A DNA stretch of 43,596 bases from contig QZJK01000018.1 of assembly GCA_003599295.1 (NCBI GenBank), forward strand, positions 1 through 43,596. The letters run 5' to 3'. This document shows, piece after piece, positions 1 to 7,825 of the stretch. The notes beneath the pieces are model-generated. The model had not been told where the DNA came from and ran no database searches. It saw nothing but the letters and a program-made list of their open reading frames with translations. Position 1 is the stretch's first letter; each line of letters opens with the position of its first letter. Made by a program: the position numbers and the translations under genes. This stretch comes from Candidatus Parcubacteria bacterium. GTDB lineage: Bacteria > Patescibacteriota > Minisyncoccia > Phycocordibacterales > UBA2100.

Positions 1-13
1 GTAGAATGCCCGG

Positions 14-1561
14 ATGTTGGCGGAGCCCATACGGGAACTCATCGGGAGGGTTGAAGCCGCGGAGGAAGAAAGCAGGAAATCGTCTTTTGGCGAGCAGATC
101 CTCGAGGTCAATAGGATAATCGCTAAAGCCGCCACCTTCTACGAGAAGGTGCGGTATTTAATTGATTACCGAGAAGAGCACACCATCCGCCGGAGCGCGA
201 TAGAGCGGATACTGAAGCGCCGGGTATTCATGGAACAGCAGACGCGGGTAGGAGCAACGCTTCTCCAGGAACTCGCCGACGGACAGTATTTGCAAAAAGA
301 AGAAGCGACCGAAGAACTTTCGAATGATATAGACAATATCGTCTGGAAATTCCTCGGGCTCATCGACGCGGTAAAAGTGAACGGCAATATCTCGCGCCGC
401 CTCATTAGTTTTGCCGCGACGGAAATAGACGCGCGCCTCTCTCCGCTTCAATGCACGGTGGATGAGAGCACCGCGGAGGCGTTCTACAAGACGATGAAAG
501 GCCACGTGTTCGTTTCCGGGGTCTCGGAAGAAGACGTCAACGTGCAGCTCTACTGCGCCGTATGGCGCTCGCTTCTTTCCGCGGACAACGAACGTCTGTC
601 GTACGCGCTCTGGCTCCTCTATGTTCCCGAATGGCGAAAGCCCGACCTCGATGTTGCGGGTATCGCGGCAAAACTCCAGAGCGTTATGGCACACATCCAA
701 TATGCCGTCGGAAACCAGCTTCAGTGGCAGCTTGCGCCGAAACTAAAGAATGAAAGCATTTACTTTCACATTATCCGCGATGTCATGCAGCAGCACGGCG
801 GCGGAGCGGAGCAGTTTTTGAATTCCTCTTCGGAGCTCGAACAGTACACAAGGGAATTCCTCGCGAAAAAATACGAGCGTGAGAACGAGCGCATCCGCTC
901 CAGCGGCATACGCGCGGTCATCTACCTCTTTTTGACGAAGATGGCCGTCGCCGTCGCCGTCGAAGTGCCGTATGAGTATTTTGTCCTCGGCCGGATACAC
1001 TACGTGCCGCTTTCAATAAACGTGCTTTTCCATCCGCTTCTCTTGTTCGCGTTCACCCGCAGAGTCGGTTCGCTCGATGAATCGAATACGGACGCCATCA
1101 TAAAAGGCGTGAATGCCATTCTCTACGAAGGGAAAGTGCGCACGATACGCGTACGGAATACGTATACCCGCCTTACGTTCGCATTCGGCGTCCTGTATTT
1201 GGCGCTTATCGTCTTCGTGTTCGGCGCACTCATCGGCATCCTCCAGCTTCTCAATTTCAACGCGGTCTCCATCATCCTGTTCCTGTTCTTCCTTGCGCTC
1301 GTATCGTACTTTGCGTTCCGCATCCGGCACCAAGCAAGGCGGTGGAAAGTCGTCGAGAACCGAGGTGCCTTGGCGCTCATCGCGAGCGTTTTGGCAATAC
1401 CCGTCGTGCGCGTCGGCCGCTGGCTCTCCCAAACCTTCTCTTCGATAAACGTATTCGTACTCATCATGGACTTCATCATCGAGACGCCGTTCAAGCGCCT
1501 TCTCAATTTCTCGAACCAATTTCTCGTTTATCTTCGCGAGAAGGCCGAAGAGATGCGATAA
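14..1561 (+). CDS. Large membrane protein of unknown function
   Basis: This 515-residue protein is not recognised. The first 300 residues are soluble, charged and probably helical. They are followed by several hydrophobic segments, at about residues 302-322, 331-349, 386-412, 416-436 and 452-475, so the C-terminal half is a multi-pass membrane domain and the N-terminal half is likely cytoplasmic. An in-frame TAG at base 2 limits the start, and ATG at 14 is the first usable codon, although no Shine-Dalgarno sequence is seen. The gene ends 35 bases before the next one on the same strand. No catalytic motif was seen. It could be a lineage-specific envelope protein, but no function is claimed. 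Confidence 0.8.
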   Translation: MLAEPIRELIGRVEAAEEESRKSSFGEQILEVNRIIAKAATFYEKVRYLIDYREEHTIRRSAIERILKRRVFMEQQTRVGATLLQELADGQYLQKEEATEELSNDIDNIVWKFLGLIDAVKVNGNISRRLISFAATEIDARLSPLQCTVDESTAEAFYKTMKGHVFVSGVSEEDVNVQLYCAVWRSLLSADNERLSYALWLLYVPEWRKPDLDVAGIAAKLQSVMAHIQYAVGNQLQWQLAPKLKNESIYFHIIRDVMQQHGGGAEQFLNSSSELEQYTREFLAKKYERENERIRSSGIRAVIYLFLTKMAVAVAVEVPYEYFVLGRIHYVPLSINVLFHPLLLFAFTRRVGSLDESNTDAIIKGVNAILYEGKVRTIRVRNTYTRLTFAFGVLYLALIVFVFGALIGILQLLNFNAVSIILFLFFLALVSYFAFRIRHQARRWKVVENRGALALIASVLAIPVVRVGRWLSQTFSSINVFVLIMDFIIETPFKRLLNFSNQFLVYLREKAEEMR

Positions 1562-1596
1562 TCTTTCAATTCGCCGCAAATCGTGTAAGATGCGGC

Positions 1597-2376
1597 ATGC
1601 TTGCAGGAGCCGACTCCTTCATTAAAGAGATCACGCGAGAAGCCGGAGACGCAACGCTGAAACGGTTCGGAAAAGACGGAGTGCACTACACGAAGTCCGA
1701 ACGCATTTGGGACGTCGTCACCAAGGCAGACCTCCTATCGGAAAAAATCCTCGTCTCAAGGATAAAAAAACAGTATCCGCGCCACGGCATCATTTCCGAA
1801 GAAAGCGGTTCGCATAATCCGGGGGAAGAATACGTGTGGGTCATCGACCCCATCGACGGCACTTTGAATTTTGCTTCTGGCACGCCGCTCTATGGCGTGA
1901 TGGTGTGCCTTGTTCATGACAGCGAGGTCATGCTTTCTGCGATACACATTCCCGCGACCGGTGAATTCTTTTTCGCGAAAGCCGGGAAGGGTGCCTACTT
2001 GAACGGCAAGCGAATCTACTGTTCGTCCCGAAAAGATGTCGGGAAAACATTCGGTACGGGCTCGACAAGTTTCTCGCCGCGAAGCACCCACTTTTTCGGG
2101 AAACTTTTGAAGGCGGGAAAGGGGGATCAGATGATGTACGGCTCGTTCGGCTCGATGGCGAACAACGCGTGCTACACAGCCGCAGGCCGCAGAGACTGGA
2201 TGGTCGCTCTGAACGGCAGTATTTGGGATTTCGCACCCGTGTCGCTCATCCTGAAAGAGGCGGGTTGCAAGATAACGAACATGAAAGGAGAACCGTGGAA
2301 ATTCGGGATGCTCGAAATGGTCGCGGCGAACCCCGTTCTCCACCGGAAACTGCTCGTATTGACGAAGGATGTGTGA
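1597..2376 (+). CDS. Inositol monophosphatase family phosphatase
   Basis: The 259-residue product belongs to the Mg2+-dependent inositol monophosphatase/CysQ/fructose-bisphosphatase superfamily. The metal-binding motifs are visible: the paired glutamates EES at 68-70, DPIDGT at 84-89, and a later WD followed by KEAG near residue 211. The substrate could be inositol phosphate, PAP or a sugar bisphosphate; the sequence does not decide. The reading frame is open much further upstream, but homology begins at the ATG at 1597. A -10-like TAAGAT (1586-1591) lies 5 bases before that ATG, which places transcription start essentially on the start codon. A strong terminator follows at 2473. Confidence 0.88.
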   Translation: MLAGADSFIKEITREAGDATLKRFGKDGVHYTKSERIWDVVTKADLLSEKILVSRIKKQYPRHGIISEESGSHNPGEEYVWVIDPIDGTLNFASGTPLYGVMVCLVHDSEVMLSAIHIPATGEFFFAKAGKGAYLNGKRIYCSSRKDVGKTFGTGSTSFSPRSTHFFGKLLKAGKGDQMMYGSFGSMANNACYTAAGRRDWMVALNGSIWDFAPVSLILKEAGCKITNMKGEPWKFGMLEMVAANPVLHRKLLVLTKDV

Positions 2377-2472
2377 GGTGCTACTAAAGAGATATGAACG
2401 CAATGACACAGGTGCATCACGGCTCGATTCTCGCGCGAGGGGATTGAGTTGATTTCCATTTTCATCAAACCA

Positions 2473-2496
2473 GCCCCCTCTCGCGAGGGGGCTTTT
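2473..2496 (+). terminator. Rho-independent terminator after the phosphatase gene
   Basis: A perfect 8-bp stem GCCCCCTC/GAGGGGGC (2473-2480 with 2485-2492) has a TCGC loop and is followed by TTTT. It separates the phosphatase gene from the small genes that follow. Confidence 0.85.
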
Positions 2497-2547
2497 CGTT
2501 TCTCGGCCCGTATATAGAGAAACTTGTTCTACAAGGAGGAAAAAAGA

Positions 2548-2772
2548 ATGTCAGATGGCGGCATCTTCACTGAACGTGTTGGAGGTGAACTCATTCGCTA
2601 CATGGGATCCGGGCTGGCGCACGACACCGGCCGCGAACCATCTCAAACAATCGGTTGGCGCGAGCGACCAGACGGAACGCGAGAAGAGGTCACGTTCTAC
2701 GACGGCTTCGGGTGGCTTTCGAAATCCGAACACTTCAAGCTTCTGCAAGAAGAACCGCGCTTAGCGCCGTAA
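2548..2772 (+). CDS. Small GWRERPDG-motif protein, copy 1
   Basis: A 74-residue orphan with no recognised family. The central segment GWRERPDGTRE is almost identical to that of the next gene, so the two are diverged tandem duplicates. The product is polar and tryptophan/tyrosine-rich, with no signal peptide or membrane segment. A textbook Shine-Dalgarno AAGGAGG (2533-2539) lies 8 bases before the ATG at 2548; the longer frame from 2524 would overlap that site, so 2548 is chosen. A TATATA (2511-2516) just past the preceding terminator may be its -10 box. The conserved RERPDG segment may be a binding surface, but this is only a guess. Confidence 0.7.
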   Translation: MSDGGIFTERVGGELIRYMGSGLAHDTGREPSQTIGWRERPDGTREEVTFYDGFGWLSKSEHFKLLQEEPRLAP

Positions 2773-2803
2773 CGGTGCCGACGCGTGAGTTTAAGGAGCG
2801 GTC

Positions 2804-2998
2804 ATGGCTGCAGGAGAGGTGTTCACGACCCGCGAGGGCACAATGAAAGTCCCGTTCAGATGGAATGATGGACTTCATCGAGCCTTGGCGTATGAGCCTC
2901 TGCAGAACTACGGCTGGCGTGAGCGTCCCGATGGTTCTCGTGAGCCGGTCTCTTGGGAAGGTCACCAGTGGGAGTTCACGTGGCGACTGGATCTTTAA
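2804..2998 (+). CDS. Small GWRERPDG-motif protein, copy 2
   Basis: A 64-residue paralogue of the preceding gene, 31 bases downstream. The shared core is GWRERPDGSRE followed by an aromatic stretch (VSWEGHQWEF here, VTFYDGFGWL in copy 1). A Shine-Dalgarno AAGGAG (2793-2798) stands 5 bases before the ATG. A strong terminator begins six bases after the stop, so the two copies form a two-gene unit. Its function is unknown; it has no membrane segments and no cysteines. Conservation of the core between two otherwise diverged copies argues that both were selected as proteins. Confidence 0.7.
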   Translation: MAAGEVFTTREGTMKVPFRWNDGLHRALAYEPLQNYGWRERPDGSREPVSWEGHQWEFTWRLDL

Positions 2999-3003
2999 CA
3001 ATC

Positions 3004-3036
3004 GCGGGCGCGCCCATGGCGCGCCCGCAGTGTTTT
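3004..3036 (+). terminator. Rho-independent terminator after the GWRERPDG pair
   Basis: An 11-bp GC-rich perfect stem (3004-3014 with 3018-3028) has a 3-base loop and is followed by AGTGTTTTT. Confidence 0.88.
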
Positions 3037-3120
3037 TGCTTGCGCGATAAAACAGGGGATGTTATAAAAGCGGTGATGCAACACGTATTGACAATCAAGC
3101 CTCGACGAGAAGCTTCATAC

Positions 3121-3214
3121 TTTGAGGCCGTTTAGAGCGTTTCCCCAAAAACATTCCAAAGCGGCCTCAAGGGGCCGCTTTCGTCACATGCAAGAGCATG
3201 CGGCGCATGCTCTT
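3121..3214 (+). promoter_or_regulatory. Leader with mutually exclusive hairpins upstream of the GNAT gene
   Basis: Segment 1 TTGAGGCCG (3122-3130) can pair perfectly with segment 2 CGGCCTCAA (3162-3170). Segment 2 lies inside the left arm of a different hairpin, AAGCGGCC/GGCCGCTT (3159-3166 with 3173-3180), which is followed by TTCG. A third hairpin with 10-bp arms (3192-3201 with 3205-3214) ends seven bases before the Shine-Dalgarno sequence of the next gene. The arrangement resembles a transcription attenuator or structured regulatory leader. The pairings are seen in the sequence; the regulatory role is inferred. A TTGACA at 3088-3093 may be the -35 of a promoter, with no convincing -10. 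Confidence 0.4.
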
Positions 3215-3233
3215 TCACAGAGGAGGTAAGAAC

Positions 3234-3743
3234 GTGAATCCATGCTGGACTCGACTGGCCAATGAAATGGGGGCGACTGGGAGGTTCGACATGGAACGAC
3301 TCACGCCCAGATTTTTGGCCAAGACCTACCACGAGGGCGATGCCCTCGTACGCGGCGAAAATATGAACCGTCATGGCGTTCCTGCGGACCCCTACGCATA
3401 TCTTGCGTGCCTAAAGAGCAGGGACGCAGGCTGGTGCGAGATCGCCCTTGCATACGTCCGTGAGCAACGCCAGGGCAACGGTGTCGGCCGTCTTCTCATG
3501 GCCGAGCTACTCTCCCGGAAATCTGGAGTGCGGTACTTCACGATTTCTCAGGATCCGGCGTACCAGGAAATCGCGAGAAGGCACGGCTTTTGTCCGGTGA
3601 CCAGACTCGTGATGTCTAACGTTGAGGATTGGGCCGAGAGGGTCGGCCTGAATATCCCCAACGGTCGACAGCGTCTTCCTGAAACTGCTCTAAGGGACGG
3701 CTTGCCGCGTCTGAATGGCGGGCGATGGCTGTTCATTCGCTGA
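3234..3743 (+). CDS. GNAT-family N-acetyltransferase
   Basis: The 169-residue protein has the acetyl-CoA pyrophosphate-binding signature of GNAT enzymes, QRQGNGVGRLLM, at about residues 81-92, and the later ARRHGF segment typical of the family's last strand. The acceptor substrate cannot be read from the sequence. The start is GTG at 3234 because a strong Shine-Dalgarno AGGAGGT (3221-3227) lies just upstream; the open frame from 3198 would begin inside a hairpin. The gene is flanked by a structured leader and a 13-bp terminator stem, so it is a single-gene unit. The C-terminal 35 residues extend beyond the usual domain. Confidence 0.75.
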   Translation: MNPCWTRLANEMGATGRFDMERLTPRFLAKTYHEGDALVRGENMNRHGVPADPYAYLACLKSRDAGWCEIALAYVREQRQGNGVGRLLMAELLSRKSGVRYFTISQDPAYQEIARRHGFCPVTRLVMSNVEDWAERVGLNIPNGRQRLPETALRDGLPRLNGGRWLFIR

Positions 3744-3747
3744 ACAA

Positions 3748-3784
3748 AGGCGCACGCAGATATTATTCTGCGTGCGCCTAAAAC
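3748..3784 (+). terminator. Terminator hairpin after the GNAT gene
   Basis: A perfect 13-bp stem (3748-3760 with 3767-3779) has the loop TATTAT. The downstream bases TAAAACCTTT are only partly U-rich. Confidence 0.7.
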
Positions 3785-3801
3785 CTTTATATACTGATGA
3801 C

Positions 3802-4116
3802 ATGTACAAAGTAGTCGTCTTCGTTCCGGTAGCGAACGCAGAATCTCTGCGACAGGCGATAGGAGATGCGGGTGGCGGAAAAATCGGGAACTACTCGCAC
3901 TGCAGTTTTTCATCGCACGGTACCGGACGATTCAAGCCGCTCGAAGGCGCACATCCGGCGATAGGGGAAATCGGCAAACTCGAAGAGGTGGAAGAAGAAC
4001 GCATTGAGTTTGTCTGCACAGAAAAGAAACTGCAGACGGTTCTCGCGGCTATCCGGAAGGCGCACCCGTACGAAGAACCCGCGATAGACGTCTGGAAATT
4101 GGTGGATAAGACTTAG
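3802..4116 (+). CDS. NIF3/YqfO-like small domain protein
   Basis: The 104-residue protein matches the CutA/PII-like domain inserted in NIF3-family proteins such as YqfO, here as a stand-alone protein. Visible hallmarks are the N-terminal strand YKVVVFVPVANAESLRQA, GKIGNYSHCSF and the C-terminal AHPYEEPAIDVWKL. In full NIF3 proteins this domain caps a dinuclear metal centre; the metal domains are absent here, so metal binding by this chain alone is uncertain. The ATG at 3802 starts the homology; the frame is open from 3715, within the GNAT gene. Its stop codon TAG lies inside the TA target duplication of the palindromic element that follows. Confidence 0.82.
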   Translation: MYKVVVFVPVANAESLRQAIGDAGGGKIGNYSHCSFSSHGTGRFKPLEGAHPAIGEIGKLEEVEEERIEFVCTEKKLQTVLAAIRKAHPYEEPAIDVWKLVDKT

Positions 4117-4279
4117 AGCATGTTTGAAAACCTCTCCCTGTCTGCGATGCGTGTTTTTGGGCTTCGACGCGTCGTCTCGTCCTCAATGTATCTACGGATA
4201 CACCTCGGCCTCCGACTTGCGTCTCGCCTTCAAAAACGCGCATCTCGACTCGGGAACCCGGGTTTTCAAACATGCTCTA
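4114..4279 (+). mobile_element. 166-bp palindromic MITE-like element
   Basis: Perfect 19-bp inverted termini (tagagcatgtttgaaaacc at 4114-4132 and its complement at 4261-4279) enclose an almost fully self-complementary sequence. A 14-bp inner arm pairs 4146-4159 with 4231-4244 (one G-U), and the centre TGTATC/GATACA (4187-4192 with 4197-4202) closes on the loop TACG, a stable C(UACG)G tetraloop if transcribed. The outermost TA on both sides fits a TA target duplication as left by IS630/Tc1-type transposases. Removing one TA and the element gives ...ACT TAG CTA, so the upstream gene would still stop at the same codon. It has no coding capacity. A structured RNA is an alternative explanation. 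Confidence 0.6.
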
Positions 4280-4316
4280 GCTATTTCGATTTTTCCTGCT
4301 AGAATGCGCTTTTCCC

Positions 4317-5783
4317 ATGCGCACCATCGGAGAAAAATGCGCAGTCTTTGGGGTCTACGGCAAAGGCCTCGATGTCGCCCGCATAACCTTCTTCGGGCTC
4401 TTCGCACTCCAGCACCGCGGCCAGGAAAGTTCCGGCATCGCAACAGCCGACGGCAAAACGATAACGCTCCACAAGGGAATGGGATTAGTCTCCCAAGTCT
4501 TCAACGACGAGCTCATAGGCGGTCTTAAGGGCCACATCGCCATCGGGCATAACCGCTACTCGACGACAGGCGGCTCAAAACTGAAACACTCTCAGCCGAT
4601 GCTGGGCGCTACCTTGGTGCACAAAGTCTCGTATGATGACCCGCGCCCAAGCCTCAACGATTCGGTCTCGCTCTCATCCGGACCAGACGACGGCGCGATT
4701 GCTCTCGCGCACAACGGGAACCTGCCGACAACACATGAGCTAGCGCAATTTTTGCGCTCTAAAGATATCGAACCGACGGAGTTCTCGGATTCTCGGATGA
4801 TGGTCGAGGCGATAGCCGCGCGCATGCGCGAGGGTATCGATCTCGCAGGAGCGATAAAAGATATGTACCCGCTTTTCACGGGCGCATTCTCGCTCGTCAT
4901 CATGTCGCAAGACAAGCTCATCGCCGTGCGCGACCACTGCGGCATTCGCCCCTTGGCGCTCGCGCGGCTGAACGGGGGATACGTCGTCGCATCGGAAACG
5001 TGCGCCTTCGCCCCCATTGGGGCGGAATTCGAGCGTGAGATACAGCCCGGCGAGTTAATAGTTATCGATGAGCAAGGCATAAGAAGCGAACAGATAGTAA
5101 AACCAGACCCGAAACTCGACATCTTCGAATTCGTGTACTTTGCGCGCCCCGATAGTGAGCTTCTTGGAAAATCGGTATATGAGGTGCGCCGCAATTTCGG
5201 CGTGGAACTCGCGAAAGAATATCCTCTCAAGGCCGATGTCGTCATTCCTGTGCCGGAGACGGCAGTCGCTTCGGCGATAGGGTATGCGCAGGCTTTAGGA
5301 ATCCCGTTCGAAATGGGACTCACGAAGAATCGCTACATCCACCGCACGTTCATTACACCGGAACAGCATGTGCGCGAGCAGGGAGTGCGCGCGAAATTAA
5401 GCGTTCTCCCGAGCGCCGTTCGCGGGAAGCGCGTCGTCGTTTTCGACGACTCCATCGTGCGCGGGACGACCTCGCGGCAGATAGTAAAAATGCTTTTCGA
5501 AGCAGGTGCCAAAGAAGTCCACTTTCTTGTCGCCTCGCCGCCGGTTAAATATCCGGATTTTTATGGCATCGATACGCCGAAACAAGAATCTCTTATCGGA
5601 GCGATGAAATCTGTCGAGGAAACACAGAAATATCTTGGCGCGACGTCGCTCCACTACCTTTCATACGAAGGCATGATACGCGCGACGGGCATTCCGGAAG
5701 ACCAATTCTGCACGTCGTGTTTTACCGGAATGTATCCGATAGACATCAAAGAACGCGCAAAAGAGATACAAATGGACGTGTAA
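4317..5783 (+). CDS. purF: Amidophosphoribosyltransferase
   Basis: This enzyme makes 5-phosphoribosylamine from PRPP and glutamine, the first step of purine synthesis. The glutaminase half starts at the nucleophile Cys8 after a 7-residue propeptide, with HRGQESSGIA (33-42), HNRYSTTG (78-85) and AHNGNLPT (131-138). The phosphoribosyltransferase half has the PRPP loop VVVFDDSIVRGTTS (373-386). An insertion of about 20 residues sits near 100-127. Of the iron-sulfur cysteines known in the Bacillus enzyme, counterparts at C229 and C465/C468 are present, but the ligand before FYGID is Asp414. A TAGAAT lies about 11 bases before the ATG. No other purine gene is in the window. Confidence 0.95.
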   Translation: MRTIGEKCAVFGVYGKGLDVARITFFGLFALQHRGQESSGIATADGKTITLHKGMGLVSQVFNDELIGGLKGHIAIGHNRYSTTGGSKLKHSQPMLGATLVHKVSYDDPRPSLNDSVSLSSGPDDGAIALAHNGNLPTTHELAQFLRSKDIEPTEFSDSRMMVEAIAARMREGIDLAGAIKDMYPLFTGAFSLVIMSQDKLIAVRDHCGIRPLALARLNGGYVVASETCAFAPIGAEFEREIQPGELIVIDEQGIRSEQIVKPDPKLDIFEFVYFARPDSELLGKSVYEVRRNFGVELAKEYPLKADVVIPVPETAVASAIGYAQALGIPFEMGLTKNRYIHRTFITPEQHVREQGVRAKLSVLPSAVRGKRVVVFDDSIVRGTTSRQIVKMLFEAGAKEVHFLVASPPVKYPDFYGIDTPKQESLIGAMKSVEETQKYLGATSLHYLSYEGMIRATGIPEDQFCTSCFTGMYPIDIKERAKEIQMDV

Positions 5784-5833
5784 AAAAGAGCGTCGGATTT
5801 TGCTAATGACGTCGAATGTTGTAGTGTAGCGAA

Positions 5834-7072
5834 ATGGCATACACACCGAGCGACACAGTACTCAAGAAGTACGCGGACGTTCTCGTGAATTTCGCTCTCG
5901 GGAGCGGGAAAGGCATCAAAAAAGGCGAAGTCGTGCGGGTTTCCGGAAGCGAGTCGGCAAAGCCGCTTTTCATCGCGGTCTGCAACGCGATAGTTGAAGC
6001 TGGCGGCCATGTGCTCTCGCACTACGGCCCCGATGATGAGCACGGCGATAAGCGCCGGAACATCAGCGTCTCGCGGTATTTTTATGAGCACGCACAGCCG
6101 CACCAAATAAAATTCTTTCCGGCGAAATACCTGAAAGGAGTCGTCGAGCAGATGGACCACTCCATCTTCCTTCTCGCAGAGAAAGACCCGCATGCCCTAA
6201 AAGGAATAGACCCGAAAAAAATCATGGCGCGCGGGCTTGCACTCAAGCCCTTCATGGATTGGAGGCACGAGAAAGAGTGGAAGAATAAATTCACCTGGAC
6301 CATCGGACTCTACGGGACGCCGGCGATGGCGCGCGAAGCAGGGCTTTCCGAAAAAGAGTATTGGAACCAAATAATAAAGGCATGCTTTTTGGACCAGAAA
6401 AACCCTATCGCGAAATGGCAGCAGGTTTACAGAGACATTGAAAAGTATCGGAGCCGCCTCAACAAACTCTCGCCGAAGATAGACCGCCTTCACGCGAAGG
6501 GTTCTGACATGGACCTTTGGATAAAACTCGGCGACAAGCGTTCGTGGCATGCGGGGCGCGGCAGGAATATCCCAAGCTTTGAGATTTTCACGAGCCCCGA
6601 CTGGCGCGGCACGAACGGTTGGATTCGGTTCAACCAGCCGCTCTACCGCTACTCAAACAAGATCACCGGTATTGAATTGTGGTTCAAGAACGGACGCGTC
6701 ATAAAATCGAAAGCGAAGACGAACGAAAAGCTGCTAAAAGAAATGATAGCGACGAAGAATGCCGACAAGATAGGGGAGTATTCGCTGACAGACCGCCGCC
6801 ACTCGCGCATCACGAAATTCATGGCAGAGACGCTTTTCGACGAGAATATGGGAGGCCCTTATGGCAATACGCATCTGGCGCTCGGCATGAGCTATCGCGA
6901 CACGTATGCGGGCGATGTTTCCAAATTGACCACAAAGCAGGCAGAAAAGCTCGGTTTCAATGATTCATCGGTGCACACCGACATCATCTCGACGACGCGC
7001 CGCACCGTGACCGCGCACTTGAAGGATGGAACGACGAAGGTCATTTATAAGGACGGACAGTTCGTACTGTGA
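5834..7072 (+). CDS. M29-family aminopeptidase (AmpS/PepS type)
   Basis: The 412-residue protein resembles the thermophilic aminopeptidase M29 family, cobalt/zinc enzymes that remove N-terminal residues from peptides in the cytoplasm. Visible are the glutamate-containing NIPSFEIFTSPDWRGTNG (about 246-263), the IGEYSLTD segment in place of the common LGEVAL, TLFDENMGG with a following TH and ALGMSY, and the metal-site SVHTDII near 377-383. Length is typical. A -10-like TAGTGT (5822-5827) lies 6 bases before the ATG and no Shine-Dalgarno sequence is present, so the mRNA may be leaderless. The stop overlaps the start of the next gene by 4 bases. Confidence 0.88.
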   Translation: MAYTPSDTVLKKYADVLVNFALGSGKGIKKGEVVRVSGSESAKPLFIAVCNAIVEAGGHVLSHYGPDDEHGDKRRNISVSRYFYEHAQPHQIKFFPAKYLKGVVEQMDHSIFLLAEKDPHALKGIDPKKIMARGLALKPFMDWRHEKEWKNKFTWTIGLYGTPAMAREAGLSEKEYWNQIIKACFLDQKNPIAKWQQVYRDIEKYRSRLNKLSPKIDRLHAKGSDMDLWIKLGDKRSWHAGRGRNIPSFEIFTSPDWRGTNGWIRFNQPLYRYSNKITGIELWFKNGRVIKSKAKTNEKLLKEMIATKNADKIGEYSLTDRRHSRITKFMAETLFDENMGGPYGNTHLALGMSYRDTYAGDVSKLTTKQAEKLGFNDSSVHTDIISTTRRTVTAHLKDGTTKVIYKDGQFVL

Positions 7073-7731
7073 AAACGGTCTATTTCGTACGACACGGCGA
7101 AAGCATAGCTAACGTCGGACATCCGACATTTCTTAGCGAAGAGGATGTTGTCCTGACCGACAAAGGGCGAGAACAGGCGCGCCACATCGCGGAACGTTGC
7201 AGAAAACTGTCTGTCGAGGCATTAATCGCAAGTACAGCGACTCGCGCTAAACAGACCGCCGAGTACATCAGCGAGGCGACAGGTTTACATATGGAAGTGA
7301 ACAGTCTCTTTACCGAGCGCATACCCCCCAAGGAACTATTTGGGAAGTCTCGACAAGACGCAGAAGCAAGGGAGATGGAGGATGAATGGATGCTAACTTT
7401 CTTCAAGGAAGGTGCACGTGTCGGGTCGGGTGAGAACTTTGCGGATTTGAAAGCGCGCGTGGTACGAGCGCTCGAGCACCTTTACACGCGCCCTGAAGAG
7501 CACATCCTCGTCGCAACCCACGGCTTCTTTTTGCACATGATGGTGGCGCTGGTAACTCTCGGCAACACACTGACGGTCGCAGAGTTTAAAAGAATCGCGC
7601 CTGCGGTCTGGATGGATAATACTGGCATTACACGTATCGAATACCACGATCGAATTCTCACTCGTATTGATAAGAAGCGTCATAGCGGATGGATCTTGAG
7701 GGTCTGGAACGACCATGCGCACCTCGGATAG
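7069..7731 (+). CDS. Histidine phosphatase family protein
   Basis: The 220-residue protein has the phosphohistidine motif VRHGESIAN (residues 7-15) and the second catalytic histidine in VATHGFF (about 146-152), as in phosphoglycerate-mutase-like and broad-specificity phosphatases. The arginine in STATRAKQTAEY also fits the family. The substrate is not predictable. The start is GTG at 7069, which overlaps the TGA of the aminopeptidase (GTGA), implying translational coupling. It is otherwise a complete, ordinary member. Confidence 0.87.
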   Translation: MKTVYFVRHGESIANVGHPTFLSEEDVVLTDKGREQARHIAERCRKLSVEALIASTATRAKQTAEYISEATGLHMEVNSLFTERIPPKELFGKSRQDAEAREMEDEWMLTFFKEGARVGSGENFADLKARVVRALEHLYTRPEEHILVATHGFFLHMMVALVTLGNTLTVAEFKRIAPAVWMDNTGITRIEYHDRILTRIDKKRHSGWILRVWNDHAHLG

Positions 7732-7825
7732 TTTCTCCGCGCCACTCCTGCATTCAATGTAGTTCACCATCGCTTCACGTCCGTCAGTGTCAACTGTGTA
7801 AGGAGCGCTTCATTAAGGGCGTCTC

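Noticed and set aside
2394-2447. 17-codon frame after the phosphatase gene
   Set aside because: Weak upstream site, no conservation evidence, and it lies between a stop and a terminator; likely chance.
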